Shown here piece by piece: positions 6,709 to 14,775 of a DNA stretch of 14,775 bases. The translations under genes and the position numbers were made by a program. A model generated the notes under the pieces. The model was not told the DNA's origin, did not search any database, and saw only the letters and a program-made list of their open reading frames with translations. Within the stretch, counting starts at the first letter, position 1; each line of letters opens with the position of its first letter. Source of the stretch: Rhizobiales bacterium UBA697 (GTDB lineage: Bacteria > Pseudomonadota > Alphaproteobacteria > Rhizobiales > Ancalomicrobiaceae); NCBI GenBank assembly GCA_002298965.1, contig DBMN01000001.1, positions 369 through 15,143 of the forward strand, written 5' to 3'.

Positions 6709-8313
6709 TCAGAGGCGGCGACGCTTCGCATCTGCCAAAATCTCGCGCGCGGCGTTGTGCCCCGGCGCGCCCGTCACGCCGCCGCCCGGGTGGGTGCCCG
6801 AGCCGCACATGTAGAGACCGGCGACCGGCGCACGATAATCGGCGTGTCCCATCACCGGCCGCGCCGAGAACATCTGGTCGAGCCCGAGGGCGCCGTGGAA
6901 GATGTCGCCGCCGATCAGACCGAACTTGCGTTCGAGATCGAGCGGCGAATGGATCTGCCGGCCGACGACCGAGGCCGCGAAGCCGGGCGCATGGGCATCG
7001 ACCGTGGCGATCATCAGATCGGCGACCTCCTCGCGCGCCTCGTCCCACGACCGGCCGTCCGGCAGGGTCGGCGCCACCTGCTGGCAGAACAGCGAGGCGA
7101 CGTGGGCGCCCTGCGGCGCCAGCGAGGAATCGAGCGTCGAGGGGATCAGCATCTCGACGATCGGCGCCTTCGACCAGCCGTGGCGGCGGGCGTCGAAGAA
7201 GGCGTCCTCCATGTATTTCAGCGACGGCGCGATCACGATGCCGGCGGTGTGGTGGTCGGCGACCTCGCGGCCCGGCCGACACGTGAAGCTCGGCAGCTCG
7301 GAGAGCGCCACGTTCATGCGGAAGGTGCCCGAGCCCGACTTCCACGAGGCGATGCGGTCGCGGAAGTCGTCCGGCAGCGTCGCCGGATCGAGCAACTTCT
7401 CGAAGGTGAGCTTCGGGTGGAGGTTGGAGACCACGGCGCGGGCGCGGATCGTCTCGCCCGCCTCCGTCACGACGCCGACGGCGCGGCCCTTCTCCACCAG
7501 GATCTCGGCGACGCCGGCTTCCGTGCGGATCTCGACGCCGCGCGAGCGCGCCGACGACGCCATGGCTCCCGTGATCGCGCCCATGCCGCCGATCGCGTGG
7601 CCCCAGACGCCGCGCTTGCCGTTCACCTCGCCGAAGCAGTGGTGCAGCAGCACATAGGCCGAGCCGGCGGCATAGGGGCTGGCATAGTTGCCGACGATGC
7701 CGTCGAAGCCGTAGATCGCCTTGATCGGATCGCTCTCGAAGCACTGGTCGAGGAAGTCGCCGGCCGAACGGGTGAAGATCTCGAGCAGGTCGCGCTGGCC
7801 GGAAAGATCCAGCCGGCGGAAGCGGTTGCCGACCTTGCCGGCCGCGAGCATCTGCCCGAGCGTCTCGATCAGCCCGCGCCCCGTCGTGACGTTGGGCGGC
7901 GTCTCGAGCACGAGATCGCGCAGCACGTCGGCCATCCGCTCCAGCCGGTCGCCGTAGGCATCGAGCCGTTCGGCGTCGCGTGCCGAGAAGGTCGCGACCG
8001 ACGCCTCGGTCCGGCCGGGGCCGATCTCCAGCGCCCGCCCGTCGGGCAGCGGCAGGAAGTTCGACATCCGCCGCTCGACCACTTCGAGCCCGTGCTTCGC
8101 CAGCTCGAGATCGCGGATCACCTTCGGATTGAGCAGCGACACCGTGTAGGCGGCAGCCGAGTTGCGGAAGCCGGGATGGAACTCCTCGGTGACGGCACAG
8201 CCGCCGACGACGTCGCGTCGCTCGAGCACCAACACCTTCAACCCGCCGGCCGCCAGATAGCCCGCCGTCGTCAGCCCGTTGTGGCCCGCTCCGATCACGA
8301 TGACGTCGTGCAT
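6709..8313 (-). CDS. FAD-dependent oxidoreductase, PYROXD2/phytoene desaturase-like
   Basis: This 534-residue flavoprotein belongs to the amine oxidase/phytoene-dehydrogenase superfamily (COG1233). The N-terminal Rossmann motif is IGAGHNG (7-13) with Glu31 ending the second strand and VVGGCAVTEEFHPGF following. The C-terminal FAD-binding signature is LYMCGSGTHPGGGVTGAPGH (about 500-519). The HPGGG/GAPGHN arrangement and the NSAAAYTVSLL segment near residue 51 match the PYROXD2 subgroup rather than carotenoid desaturases; no carotenoid genes adjoin it. The substrate of bacterial PYROXD2-like proteins is not established. The gene lies 159 bp upstream of the binding-protein gene, so it may be separately transcribed. 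Its 5' region is long and contains repeats. A GGGAAG-like RBS precedes the ATG. Confidence 0.87.
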   Translation of the reverse strand: MHDVIVIGAGHNGLTTAGYLAAGGLKVLVLERRDVVGGCAVTEEFHPGFRNSAAAYTVSLLNPKVIRDLELAKHGLEVVERRMSNFLPLPDGRALEIGPGRTEASVATFSARDAERLDAYGDRLERMADVLRDLVLETPPNVTTGRGLIETLGQMLAAGKVGNRFRRLDLSGQRDLLEIFTRSAGDFLDQCFESDPIKAIYGFDGIVGNYASPYAAGSAYVLLHHCFGEVNGKRGVWGHAIGGMGAITGAMASSARSRGVEIRTEAGVAEILVEKGRAVGVVTEAGETIRARAVVSNLHPKLTFEKLLDPATLPDDFRDRIASWKSGSGTFRMNVALSELPSFTCRPGREVADHHTAGIVIAPSLKYMEDAFFDARRHGWSKAPIVEMLIPSTLDSSLAPQGAHVASLFCQQVAPTLPDGRSWDEAREEVADLMIATVDAHAPGFAASVVGRQIHSPLDLERKFGLIGGDIFHGALGLDQMFSARPVMGHADYRAPVAGLYMCGSGTHPGGGVTGAPGHNAAREILADAKRRRL

Positions 8314-8363
8314 GCTTCCCGCCCTCTCGCGCCCTCGGCCCCCGCCGAAATCCGTGTGATACG

Positions 8364-8388
8364 GTCGTCAAAGAACTTTCGTCGTCAA
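8364..8388 (-). promoter_or_regulatory. direct repeat flanking a small dyad, candidate promoter/operator
   Basis: GTCGTCAA occurs at 8364-8371 and again at 8381-8388, 17 bases apart start to start. The spacer includes AAAG-AA-CTTT. Read on the minus strand each repeat is TTGACGAC, which contains a good -35-like TTGACG. The block lies about 50-75 bp before the oxidoreductase ATG. It could be a promoter element or a regulator site; no convincing -10 box is seen at the right spacing. Confidence 0.35.
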
Positions 8389-8521
8389 GCGGGATTTTGC
8401 GGAGACGCTGCCCGATCTCGAGGTAGAGCCGAAACGAGGCACTCGACACACCGTGGACGGACGAGGCGCCGCCGTTTGCAACGCGGCGCCGTGGGACGAA
8501 GGGTCGCGCCACGATGCACGG

Positions 8522-8561
8522 CGCTCCCCCCTCCCATCAGGGGAGGGGTCGGGGGTGGGGT
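8522..8561 (+). repeat. palindromic intergenic repeat, unit A
   Basis: CCCCTCCC (8528-8535) and GGGAGGGG (8541-8548) form a perfect 8-bp stem with loop ATCAG, followed by GGGGGTGGGGT (8551-8561). The first 27 bases match unit B on the opposite strand at 24 of 27 positions. The C-tract palindrome with a GGTGGGGT tail resembles dispersed intergenic palindromes of Hyphomicrobiales; copy number cannot be seen from one window. Confidence 0.65.
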
Positions 8562-8639
8562 GACGGGAGTTGCAGTGCGGTCATGGGAGCCGGCGAAGTC
8601 GGAACGAGTCCGGCTGCGCCCGAGATGCCGAACCGCCGA

Positions 8640-8692
8640 ACCCCACCCGCCTCGCTGCGCTCGGCACCCTCCCCTGAAGGGAGGGTGGAGCG
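8640..8692 (-). repeat. palindromic intergenic repeat, unit B (inverted to unit A)
   Basis: CACCCTCCC (8665-8673) and GGGAGGGTG (8679-8687) form a perfect 9-bp stem with a 5-nt loop. Read on the minus strand it begins CGCTCC, as unit A does on the plus strand, and ends GCGGGTGGGGT (8650-8640), matching the unit A tail at 10 of 11 bases. Between stem and tail it has about 15 extra bases (GAGCGCAGCGAG region). Being downstream of hupT, the hairpin could also act as a transcript end. Confidence 0.65.
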
Positions 8693-8752
8693 GAGGCGAC
8701 GCCGCGAGATCCACCGAAGTTTGCAGAGAATCGAGAGTCGACCGACCACCCC

Positions 8753-10124
8753 TCACCCACCCGCGCGGCGGCTGCCCGGCTGGTGGCGCGGCAGGCGCAG
8801 CTGGAAGACCGCACCCCGGACCGGCCCGTTCGCCGCCGACAGCGAGCCGCCGTGCTCGCGGGCGATGGCATAGGAGATCCAGAGCCCCAGACCCGTCCCC
8901 TCGCCCACCACCTTGGTGGTGAAGAAGGGCTCGAAGATCTTGTCGGCGACGCCGTCGGCGATGCCGGCGCCGTTGTCGGCGACCTCGATCACCACGTCGT
9001 CGCCCTGGGCATGCATCGCGATCGACACCTGCGGCTCGGGGACGGCCTTGACCGCGTCGAGTGCGTTGTCGACCAGATTGACCAGCACCTGGTGGATCTT
9101 GCCCTCCTCGCCCTCGACCGTCAGGCCGGGTTCGAGATCGGTCTCGAGCTTGGCCGGGACGTTCTTCGCCCGCATCGCCCATTGCGCCGCCGTGCCGATC
9201 AGCTTGGCGAGATCGACGGTCGCATTCTCGCTGGCGCGCGAGAAGGAAAGCCGGCGAAGGTTCTTCACGATCTCGGAGATGCGCATCGCGCCCTCGAGCG
9301 TCCCTTCGATCAGCGGCGCGAGGTCGGCGAGGATGGCGCCGACCCGGCTCTCCCGCTTCAGCCGGTCGACCGCGGCCCGCGGCGCTTCTTCCTCCAGGGC
9401 GCCGATGTAGCGCTCCAGGCTCTTGCGATAGCGCTCGAGCGTGTGGATGTTGCCGTAGACGAAGGAGATCGGGTTGTTGAGCTCGTGGGCGACGCCGGCG
9501 ACGAGGCGGCCGAGGCTCGCCATCTTCTCCTGCTCGATCAGCTTGCGCTGCGCCTTCTGCAGCTCCATGTGCGCCTTGTGCAGCGCCTCGTAGGCCCGCC
9601 GCAGCTCGCCGATCGGCCGTCCGGTCAGGACCGCTCCGACCCGGTGACCGTTGTGGTCGAAACGGGCGGAGACGTTGATCGCCATCAGGTCGGAGGCGCC
9701 CTCGGCGGTCAGGAACGACAGCTCGAGCTCGCGCACCTCGCCCTCAACGCCCGACAGCAGCGCGTTGCGCGCCTTGGCCCGGTCGCCCTCGACGACGAGA
9801 TCGCCGAGCCGCTCGCCGAGCACCGCCTCGAGCGGCCGGGCGATGATGCGCGAGAAGGCGGGATTGGCCTTCACCACCGCGCCGCGCTCGTCGACCACCA
9901 CGAGAATGTCGGAGACCGAGGCGATCACCGAGGAGATGAAGCCCTCGGCCGCTTCCAGCTCGGCGTTCTTGGTCTCGAGATCCGCCTCGTAGCGCAGCAG
10001 GTCGGAGTAGACCGCGTCCATTTTCGCAATGACGTCGATCCACATCTCCTCGCCCGCGCCGTCGAGCCCGGCCCCGCCTTCGTCGAAGACATGGGCCATC
10101 AGGTTCGCCGGCCGCGGCCGCAGG

Positions 10125-10144
<20 letters not shown>
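8753..10144 (-). CDS. hupT: hydrogenase-regulating sensor histidine kinase HupT/HoxJ
   Basis: A 463-residue soluble kinase without membrane segments. A short coiled segment (about 48-68) leads into a PAS domain (about 68-175), then a helical linker, the HisKA dimerisation domain with the phosphoacceptor His220 in VAHELNNPISF, and a HATPase domain with the N-box NLVDNALDA (356-364), DNGAGI (390-395), FEPFFTTK (404-411) and GTGLGL (416-421). All catalytic motifs are intact. The H-box form and the hyp/hupR context identify HupT (R. capsulatus) or HoxJ (C. necator), which receives the H2 signal from a regulatory hydrogenase through its N-terminal region and phosphorylates HupR/HoxA. Its ATG lies inside the hupR gene (20-nt overlap) with a weak RBS, so it is probably translated by coupling. 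It is the last gene of the operon. Confidence 0.88.
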
Positions 10145-11591
<1,447 letters not shown>

Positions 11592-11635
11592 CACTGTTCC
11601 CCCGATTGGCTCACGATCGTTCCCCTCGATCGGCA

Positions 11636-12703
11636 TCAGCAGATGCGCGGCAATTGCTCGCCCGACAGCCAGTCGACGATGCGACCGCCGCCGAACGACG
11701 TCGTCATCTGCACGAAGAACTGATCGTCCTCGATCACCTCGCCGACGATCGCCGCCTCCGCCCCCAGAGGATGCGCGCGCATCGCCGCCAGCACCGCCTC
11801 GGCCCCCTCCGGCGCAACGACGGCGATCAGCTTGCCCTCGTTGGCGACGTTGAGCGGATCGAGACCGAGGAACTCGCAGGCCGCATGGACTTCCGGCTTC
11901 ACCGGCACGTCGTCTTCCTCGATGCGGACGCCGACCCGCGACTGGTGGGCGATCTCGTTGAGGGTGGCCGCGAGCCCGCCGCGCGTCGGATCGCGCAGCA
12001 GCCGCAGATGCGGCGCCCCCGCCTCGATCATCGCCGCGACCAGTCCGTGGAGGGCGGCCGAATCCGAGACGATCGCGGTATCGAAGGTCAGGTTCTCGCG
12101 GCTCGACATGATCGCCACGCCGTGGTCTCCGATCGAACCGGAGACGATCACCTTGTCGCCCGGCCGCGCCCGATCGCCCGACAGTTCGACGCCCGCCGCC
12201 ACCACGCCGATGCCGGCGGTGGAGATGAAGACGCCGTCGGCCTTGCCGCGCTCGACCACCTTGGTGTCGCCGGTGACGATCGGCACGCCCGCCTCGCGCG
12301 CCGCCTCGCCCATCGTGTCGGCGATCCGCTTCAGATCCGCCAGCGGGAAGCCCTCTTCGATGATGAAGGAGGCCGACAGCGCCACCGGCCGCGCGCCGCC
12401 CATGGCGACGTCGTTGATCGTGCCGTGCACCGCCAGCGAGCCGATGTTGCCACCGGGGAAGAACAGCGGCGACACGACGTAGCCGTCGGTGGTCATCACC
12501 ATCTTCTCGCCGGGACCGGCCGGTGCCGGGAAGGTCGCCTGATCGTTGCCCTGGTCGAGCAGCGGATTGGAGAAGGCCTCGTGGAAGATCTCGGAGATCA
12601 GCTGCGCCATGGCCCGGCCGCCCGAACCGTGCGAGAGGTCGACGCGACCGTTCTTGAGATCCATCTTGCGATGACGCACGCGGGGATTGGAGAGCTGGTT
12701 CAC
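11636..12703 (-). CDS. hypE: hydrogenase maturation protein HypE
   Basis: A 355-residue PurM-like enzyme. HypE accepts the carbamoyl group from HypF on its C-terminal cysteine and dehydrates it with ATP to a thiocyanate, the source of the CN ligands of the [NiFe] active site; it works in the cytoplasm with HypC-HypD. Visible features are LSHGSGG (23-29), TTDGYVVSPLFFPGGNIG (71-88), NDVAMGG (98-104), TGDTKV and the invariant terminal PRIC with Cys355. The start is GTG at 12703, overlapping the hypD stop as GTGA, with AAGGAA 6 nt upstream. This gives about 20 residues more than the E. coli N-terminus; Met14 is a weaker alternative. Length and motifs indicate a functional protein. Confidence 0.97.
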   Translation of the reverse strand: MNQLSNPRVRHRKMDLKNGRVDLSHGSGGRAMAQLISEIFHEAFSNPLLDQGNDQATFPAPAGPGEKMVMTTDGYVVSPLFFPGGNIGSLAVHGTINDVAMGGARPVALSASFIIEEGFPLADLKRIADTMGEAAREAGVPIVTGDTKVVERGKADGVFISTAGIGVVAAGVELSGDRARPGDKVIVSGSIGDHGVAIMSSRENLTFDTAIVSDSAALHGLVAAMIEAGAPHLRLLRDPTRGGLAATLNEIAHQSRVGVRIEEDDVPVKPEVHAACEFLGLDPLNVANEGKLIAVVAPEGAEAVLAAMRAHPLGAEAAIVGEVIEDDQFFVQMTTSFGGGRIVDWLSGEQLPRIC

Positions 12704-13851
12704 GAGGCTTTCCTTTCAGCCTGCTTCGCCTTCACCCGGAAGCGGCCATAGGTCCAGTGCGCCGCGCAGGCGCCTTCCGACGACACCATGCAGGAGCCCA
12801 TCGGCGTCTCGGGCGTGCAGACCGTGCCGAAGAGCTTGCAGTCGGCCGGCTCCTTGGCGCCGATCAGGATGGTGCCGCATTCGCAGGCCGGATTGTCCGA
12901 GGCCTCGATGCGCTTCACCGCGAAACGCTTCTCGGCGTCGAACTCCGCCCATTCGTCGCGCAGCTTCAGCGCCGAGTCCGGGATCGAGCCGAGACCGCGC
13001 CATTCGAAGGCGTCGCGCAGATCGAAGACTTCCCTGACCAGCGCCTGCGCCGCGCGGTTGCCCTCGCGGGTGACGGCGCGGATGTACTGGTTCTCGACCT
13101 CCGAACGGCCCTCGTTCATCTGCCGCACCAGCATCAGGATCGACTGCATCACGTCGAGCGGCTCGAAGCCGGAGACGACGATGCGCTGGCCGTATTCCTC
13201 GACGAACGTGTCGTAGGGCTCGAGGCCGATCACTGCCGAGACGTGGGACGGTCCGAGGAAGCCCTGGATCTTCACCGGCGAATGACCGTCGATCTCCGGC
13301 GCATCGAGGATGGCGCGGATCGCCGACGGCGTCAGCACGTGGTTGACGAAGCAGGTGAGGTTCGTCAGCCCCTTCTTCTTGGCGAGCTTCACCGCCATGG
13401 CCGTCGGCGGCGTCGTCGTCTCGAAGCCGATGGCGAAGAACACGACCTGCCGGTTCGGGTTCTCCTCGGCGATGCGCACCGCGTCGAGGGTCGAATAGAC
13501 CATGCGGATGTCGCTGCCCGCCGCCTTCGCCTTGATCAGCGAGGTGCCCTTGGAACCCGGCACGCGCATCAGGTCGGCGTAGGTGAGGAGCGTCACCTCC
13601 GGATTCTTGGCGAGTTCGATCGCCTCGTCGATCCGGCCGATCGGCAGCACGCAGACCGGGCAACCCGGACCATGGATCATCCTGACGTTCTTCGGCAGCA
13701 GATCCTCCAGCCCATAGCGCGAGATCGCATGGGTGTGGCCGCCGCAGAACTCCATGAAGGCGTAGGAACGGGCCGGATCGGCCTCGGCCGCGATGGTCGC
13801 GGCGACCGCGCGGGCGAGTTTGCCGTCGCGATATTCGTCGACGTATTTCAT
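12700..13851 (-). CDS. hypD: hydrogenase maturation protein HypD
   Basis: A 383-residue [4Fe-4S] scaffold protein. With HypC it holds the iron while CN and CO ligands are attached. It has the conserved EFCGGHTH (Cys36), GPGCPVC (Cys64, Cys67) and GFETTTPP motifs. The C-terminal cluster region has Cys323, Cys325, Cys338 and Cys345, plus Cys354 and Cys362 (NPACECG, ADCKLFG, GSCMVSSEGAC). All known key motifs are present and the length is normal. The ATG overlaps the hypC stop as ATGA and its TGA overlaps the GTG of hypE, so hypC, hypD and hypE form a tightly coupled translational unit, in keeping with their stoichiometric complex. Confidence 0.98.
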   Translation of the reverse strand: MKYVDEYRDGKLARAVAATIAAEADPARSYAFMEFCGGHTHAISRYGLEDLLPKNVRMIHGPGCPVCVLPIGRIDEAIELAKNPEVTLLTYADLMRVPGSKGTSLIKAKAAGSDIRMVYSTLDAVRIAEENPNRQVVFFAIGFETTTPPTAMAVKLAKKKGLTNLTCFVNHVLTPSAIRAILDAPEIDGHSPVKIQGFLGPSHVSAVIGLEPYDTFVEEYGQRIVVSGFEPLDVMQSILMLVRQMNEGRSEVENQYIRAVTREGNRAAQALVREVFDLRDAFEWRGLGSIPDSALKLRDEWAEFDAEKRFAVKRIEASDNPACECGTILIGAKEPADCKLFGTVCTPETPMGSCMVSSEGACAAHWTYGRFRVKAKQAERKAS

Positions 13852-14084
13852 TGCACCGCCCCCTTCGCCAAGGCGCCGGCCTCGGCGAGAAGACGCAGCG
13901 TCTCGGCCGCCTCTTCCGCGTCGATCTTGGCGAGCGCGTAGCCGACATGGACGATCACGTAGTCGCCGGGCGCCACGCCCTCGACCATCGCGACCGAGAT
14001 TTCCTTGGTGACGCCGTCGAGATTGACGCGCGCCATGTCGTCGGGAAGCAGTTCACTCACGAGAGCGGGGATGGCGAGACACAT
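13848..14084 (-). CDS. hypC: hydrogenase assembly chaperone HypC
   Basis: This is a 78-residue HypC/HupF-family chaperone. It begins MCLAIPALV, whose Cys2 (exposed after Met removal) binds the iron and contacts HypD and the hydrogenase large subunit. The fold motifs GDYVIVHVGYALAKID and the helical EEAAETLRLL tail are standard. A longer in-frame start at 14204 is rejected because Cys2 must be N-terminal and because AAGGAG (rc of 14093-14098) lies 8 nt before this ATG. The gene starts 13 bp after the hypF stop, and the RBS reaches into that stop codon. Its stop overlaps the hypD start (ATGA). Confidence 0.97.
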   Translation of the reverse strand: MCLAIPALVSELLPDDMARVNLDGVTKEISVAMVEGVAPGDYVIVHVGYALAKIDAEEAAETLRLLAEAGALAKGAVQ

Positions 14085-14092
14085 GGTGTCGG

Positions 14093-14098
14093 CTCCTT
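14093..14098 (-). promoter_or_regulatory. hypC ribosome binding site
   Basis: AAGGAG on the minus strand, 8 nt before the hypC ATG and touching the last base of the hypF TGA. It decides the short start beginning MCLAIP over the longer open frame. Confidence 0.8.
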
Positions 14099-14775
14099 CA
14101 GGGGATCGTCTTGTCGTCTTGGATCGGGGTGATGAGATGGGCACGGCCGAGCGCGGCCTGGCCCAGCGAGAGGCCGCCGTCGCCCGGCGGGACCTTCTCG
14201 GCAAAGATCGGACGGAAACCGCGCGCGACGAGGCCCTCGTCGAGGCCGGTCGCGAGCACGCGGTTCATCAGGCAGCCGCCGCCGAGCGCGACCCGCTCGC
14301 CGGGCGAGGCGAGCGCCGCGACGAGGGCGAGGAGCCCGTCGGTGACGGCGCCGTGGAAGAGTTCGGCACCGGCGCGGGCGTCGATCCCCGGCCGGCAGAG
14401 TTCGGCGAGGAGCGGGCGGAAGTCGAGCACGCCGTCGTCGATCCGGTAGAGGCCGGAGCCGCGGACGGGCGCGCGGACCAGCGCCTCGAGCTCCATTGCC
14501 GCCTGTCCCTCGTGGTCCTGCACGAGCCTGAGCCCGAGAAGACCGGCGGCGGCATCGAAGAGCCGGCCGAGCGAGGTCGTCGTCGCCTCGCGGCCCGAGG
14601 CCAGGCGATCGGCCAGCGGCCCGACCATCGCGGCCGGCATGCGGGGATGGTTCGCCGCCTCGAGATCTGCGGCGAAACGCTTCTTCGCCGCCTCGAGGTC
14701 GCCGGCGAGATGGGCCGCCGCCAGCGCCATGCGCCAGGGCTCGCGCGCCGCGCGGTCGCCGCCCGGCAGAGCGAT
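14098..14775 (-). CDS. hypF: carbamoyltransferase HypF, C-terminal part
   Basis: The reading frame is open to the right edge of the window, giving the last 225 residues of a protein that is normally about 750 residues. Visible are LPGGDRAAREPWRMA at the beginning of the fragment, LGGGCLMNRVLATGL near residue 165 and the terminal PPGDGGLSLGQAAL, all from the Kae1-like YrdC-partner domain of HypF. HypF converts carbamoyl phosphate and ATP to carbamoyl-AMP and transfers the carbamoyl group to HypE. The acylphosphatase, zinc-finger and YrdC domains lie outside the window. It heads the visible operon and is followed after 13 bp by hypC. An ATG at 14728-14730 is internal, not the start. Confidence 0.96.
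   Translation of the reverse strand: MALPGGDRAAREPWRMALAAAHLAGDLEAAKKRFAADLEAANHPRMPAAMVGPLADRLASGREATTTSLGRLFDAAAGLLGLRLVQDHEGQAAMELEALVRAPVRGSGLYRIDDGVLDFRPLLAELCRPGIDARAGAELFHGAVTDGLLALVAALASPGERVALGGGCLMNRVLATGLDEGLVARGFRPIFAEKVPPGDGGLSLGQAALGRAHLITPIQDDKTIP

Larger units (their letters stand above)
8314..8752. other. 439-bp intergenic region with repeats, no gene seen
   Basis: This gap separates the hupT stop from the oxidoreductase start. From right to left it holds about 50 bp after the hupT stop without recognised structure, an inverted pair of repeat elements (8522-8692), and about 200 bp leading to the oxidoreductase that contains a short direct repeat (8364-8388). Open frames crossing it are composition-driven and lack RBS or domain signals. 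It probably contains the transcript end of the hup/hyp operon and the promoter of the oxidoreductase. Confidence 0.7.

Noticed and set aside
6701..6718. CCGCC/GGCGG hairpin around the oxidoreductase stop codon as terminator
   Set aside because: It has only 5 bp with an 8-nt loop enclosing the stop codon and no T-tract next to it; expected by chance at this GC content.
8475..8500. Sigma-54 (-24/-12) promoter upstream of the oxidoreductase on the minus strand, around GG...TTGCA
   Set aside because: The GG-to-GC spacing is 9 rather than the required 10 and the remaining consensus is poor.
8385..8752. Small protein genes inside the intergenic region
   Set aside because: Candidate frames are translations of the C-tract repeats, have no RBS and continue as shadows into hupT.
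3757..8922. Open frame of more than 1700 codons on the plus strand
   Set aside because: It runs antisense across the aldolase-transporter genes, the oxidoreductase and the intergenic repeats, with Arg/Asp/His-rich low-complexity translation and no domain. It is the stop-poor complementary frame expected from strong GC-rich codon bias.
14085..14204. HypC extended by 40 residues
   Set aside because: The extension overlaps hypF and would remove the essential N-terminal Cys2; the short start has a clear RBS.

Overview
The window is GC-rich chromosomal DNA, apparently from an alphaproteobacterium and most likely a member of the Hyphomicrobiales (Rhizobiales). The basis is composition, the DUF2189 and alpha-E/transglutaminase genes, the C-tract intergenic palindromes and the hup/hox-style hydrogenase regulators. 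No genus can be named from sequence alone. Coding density is high, and base composition and codon style look even throughout. There is no rRNA, tRNA, CRISPR array, transposase or phage gene.

Left part (1-2109, plus strand): the last 53 codons of an alpha-E domain protein are translationally coupled to a transglutaminase-like cysteine protease. A DUF2189 membrane protein follows after about 218 bp. A strong inverted repeat at 2131-2173 separates this plus-strand block from the rest of the window, which is all on the minus strand.

Middle part (2178-8313, minus strand): an L,D-transpeptidase with a Tat-type lipoprotein signal stands alone. Next is a probable four-gene operon, in transcription order: polar-amino-acid-type solute-binding protein, a permease with an unusual N-terminal membrane extension, an ATPase, and a class II (FucA-like) aldolase coupled to the ATPase by a GTGA overlap. 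Two perfect hairpins lie between the binding-protein and permease genes. Upstream of this operon is a PYROXD2-like FAD oxidoreductase. Its 439-bp 5' region (8314-8752) holds a pair of inverted repeat elements and a short direct repeat.

Right part (8753-14775, minus strand): a compact [NiFe]-hydrogenase accessory operon, hypF(partial)-hypC-hypD-hypE-hupR/hoxA-hupT/hoxJ. Reading frames are coupled by ATGA and GTGA overlaps for C-D-E and a 20-nt overlap for R-T. HypF, C, D and E together make and load the Fe(CN)2CO group. The last two genes encode the H2-responsive two-component system that, in characterised relatives, controls hydrogenase expression. The hydrogenase structural genes, hypA/hypB and the H2-sensing regulatory hydrogenase (hupUV/hoxBC) are not in the window. 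Structural genes are expected beyond the right edge.

Nothing here is clearly a new defence or mobile system. The most interesting items are the sensor/regulator pair joined directly to hypE without the sensing hydrogenase, the transporter-aldolase operon with its extended permease, and the inverted repeat pair.
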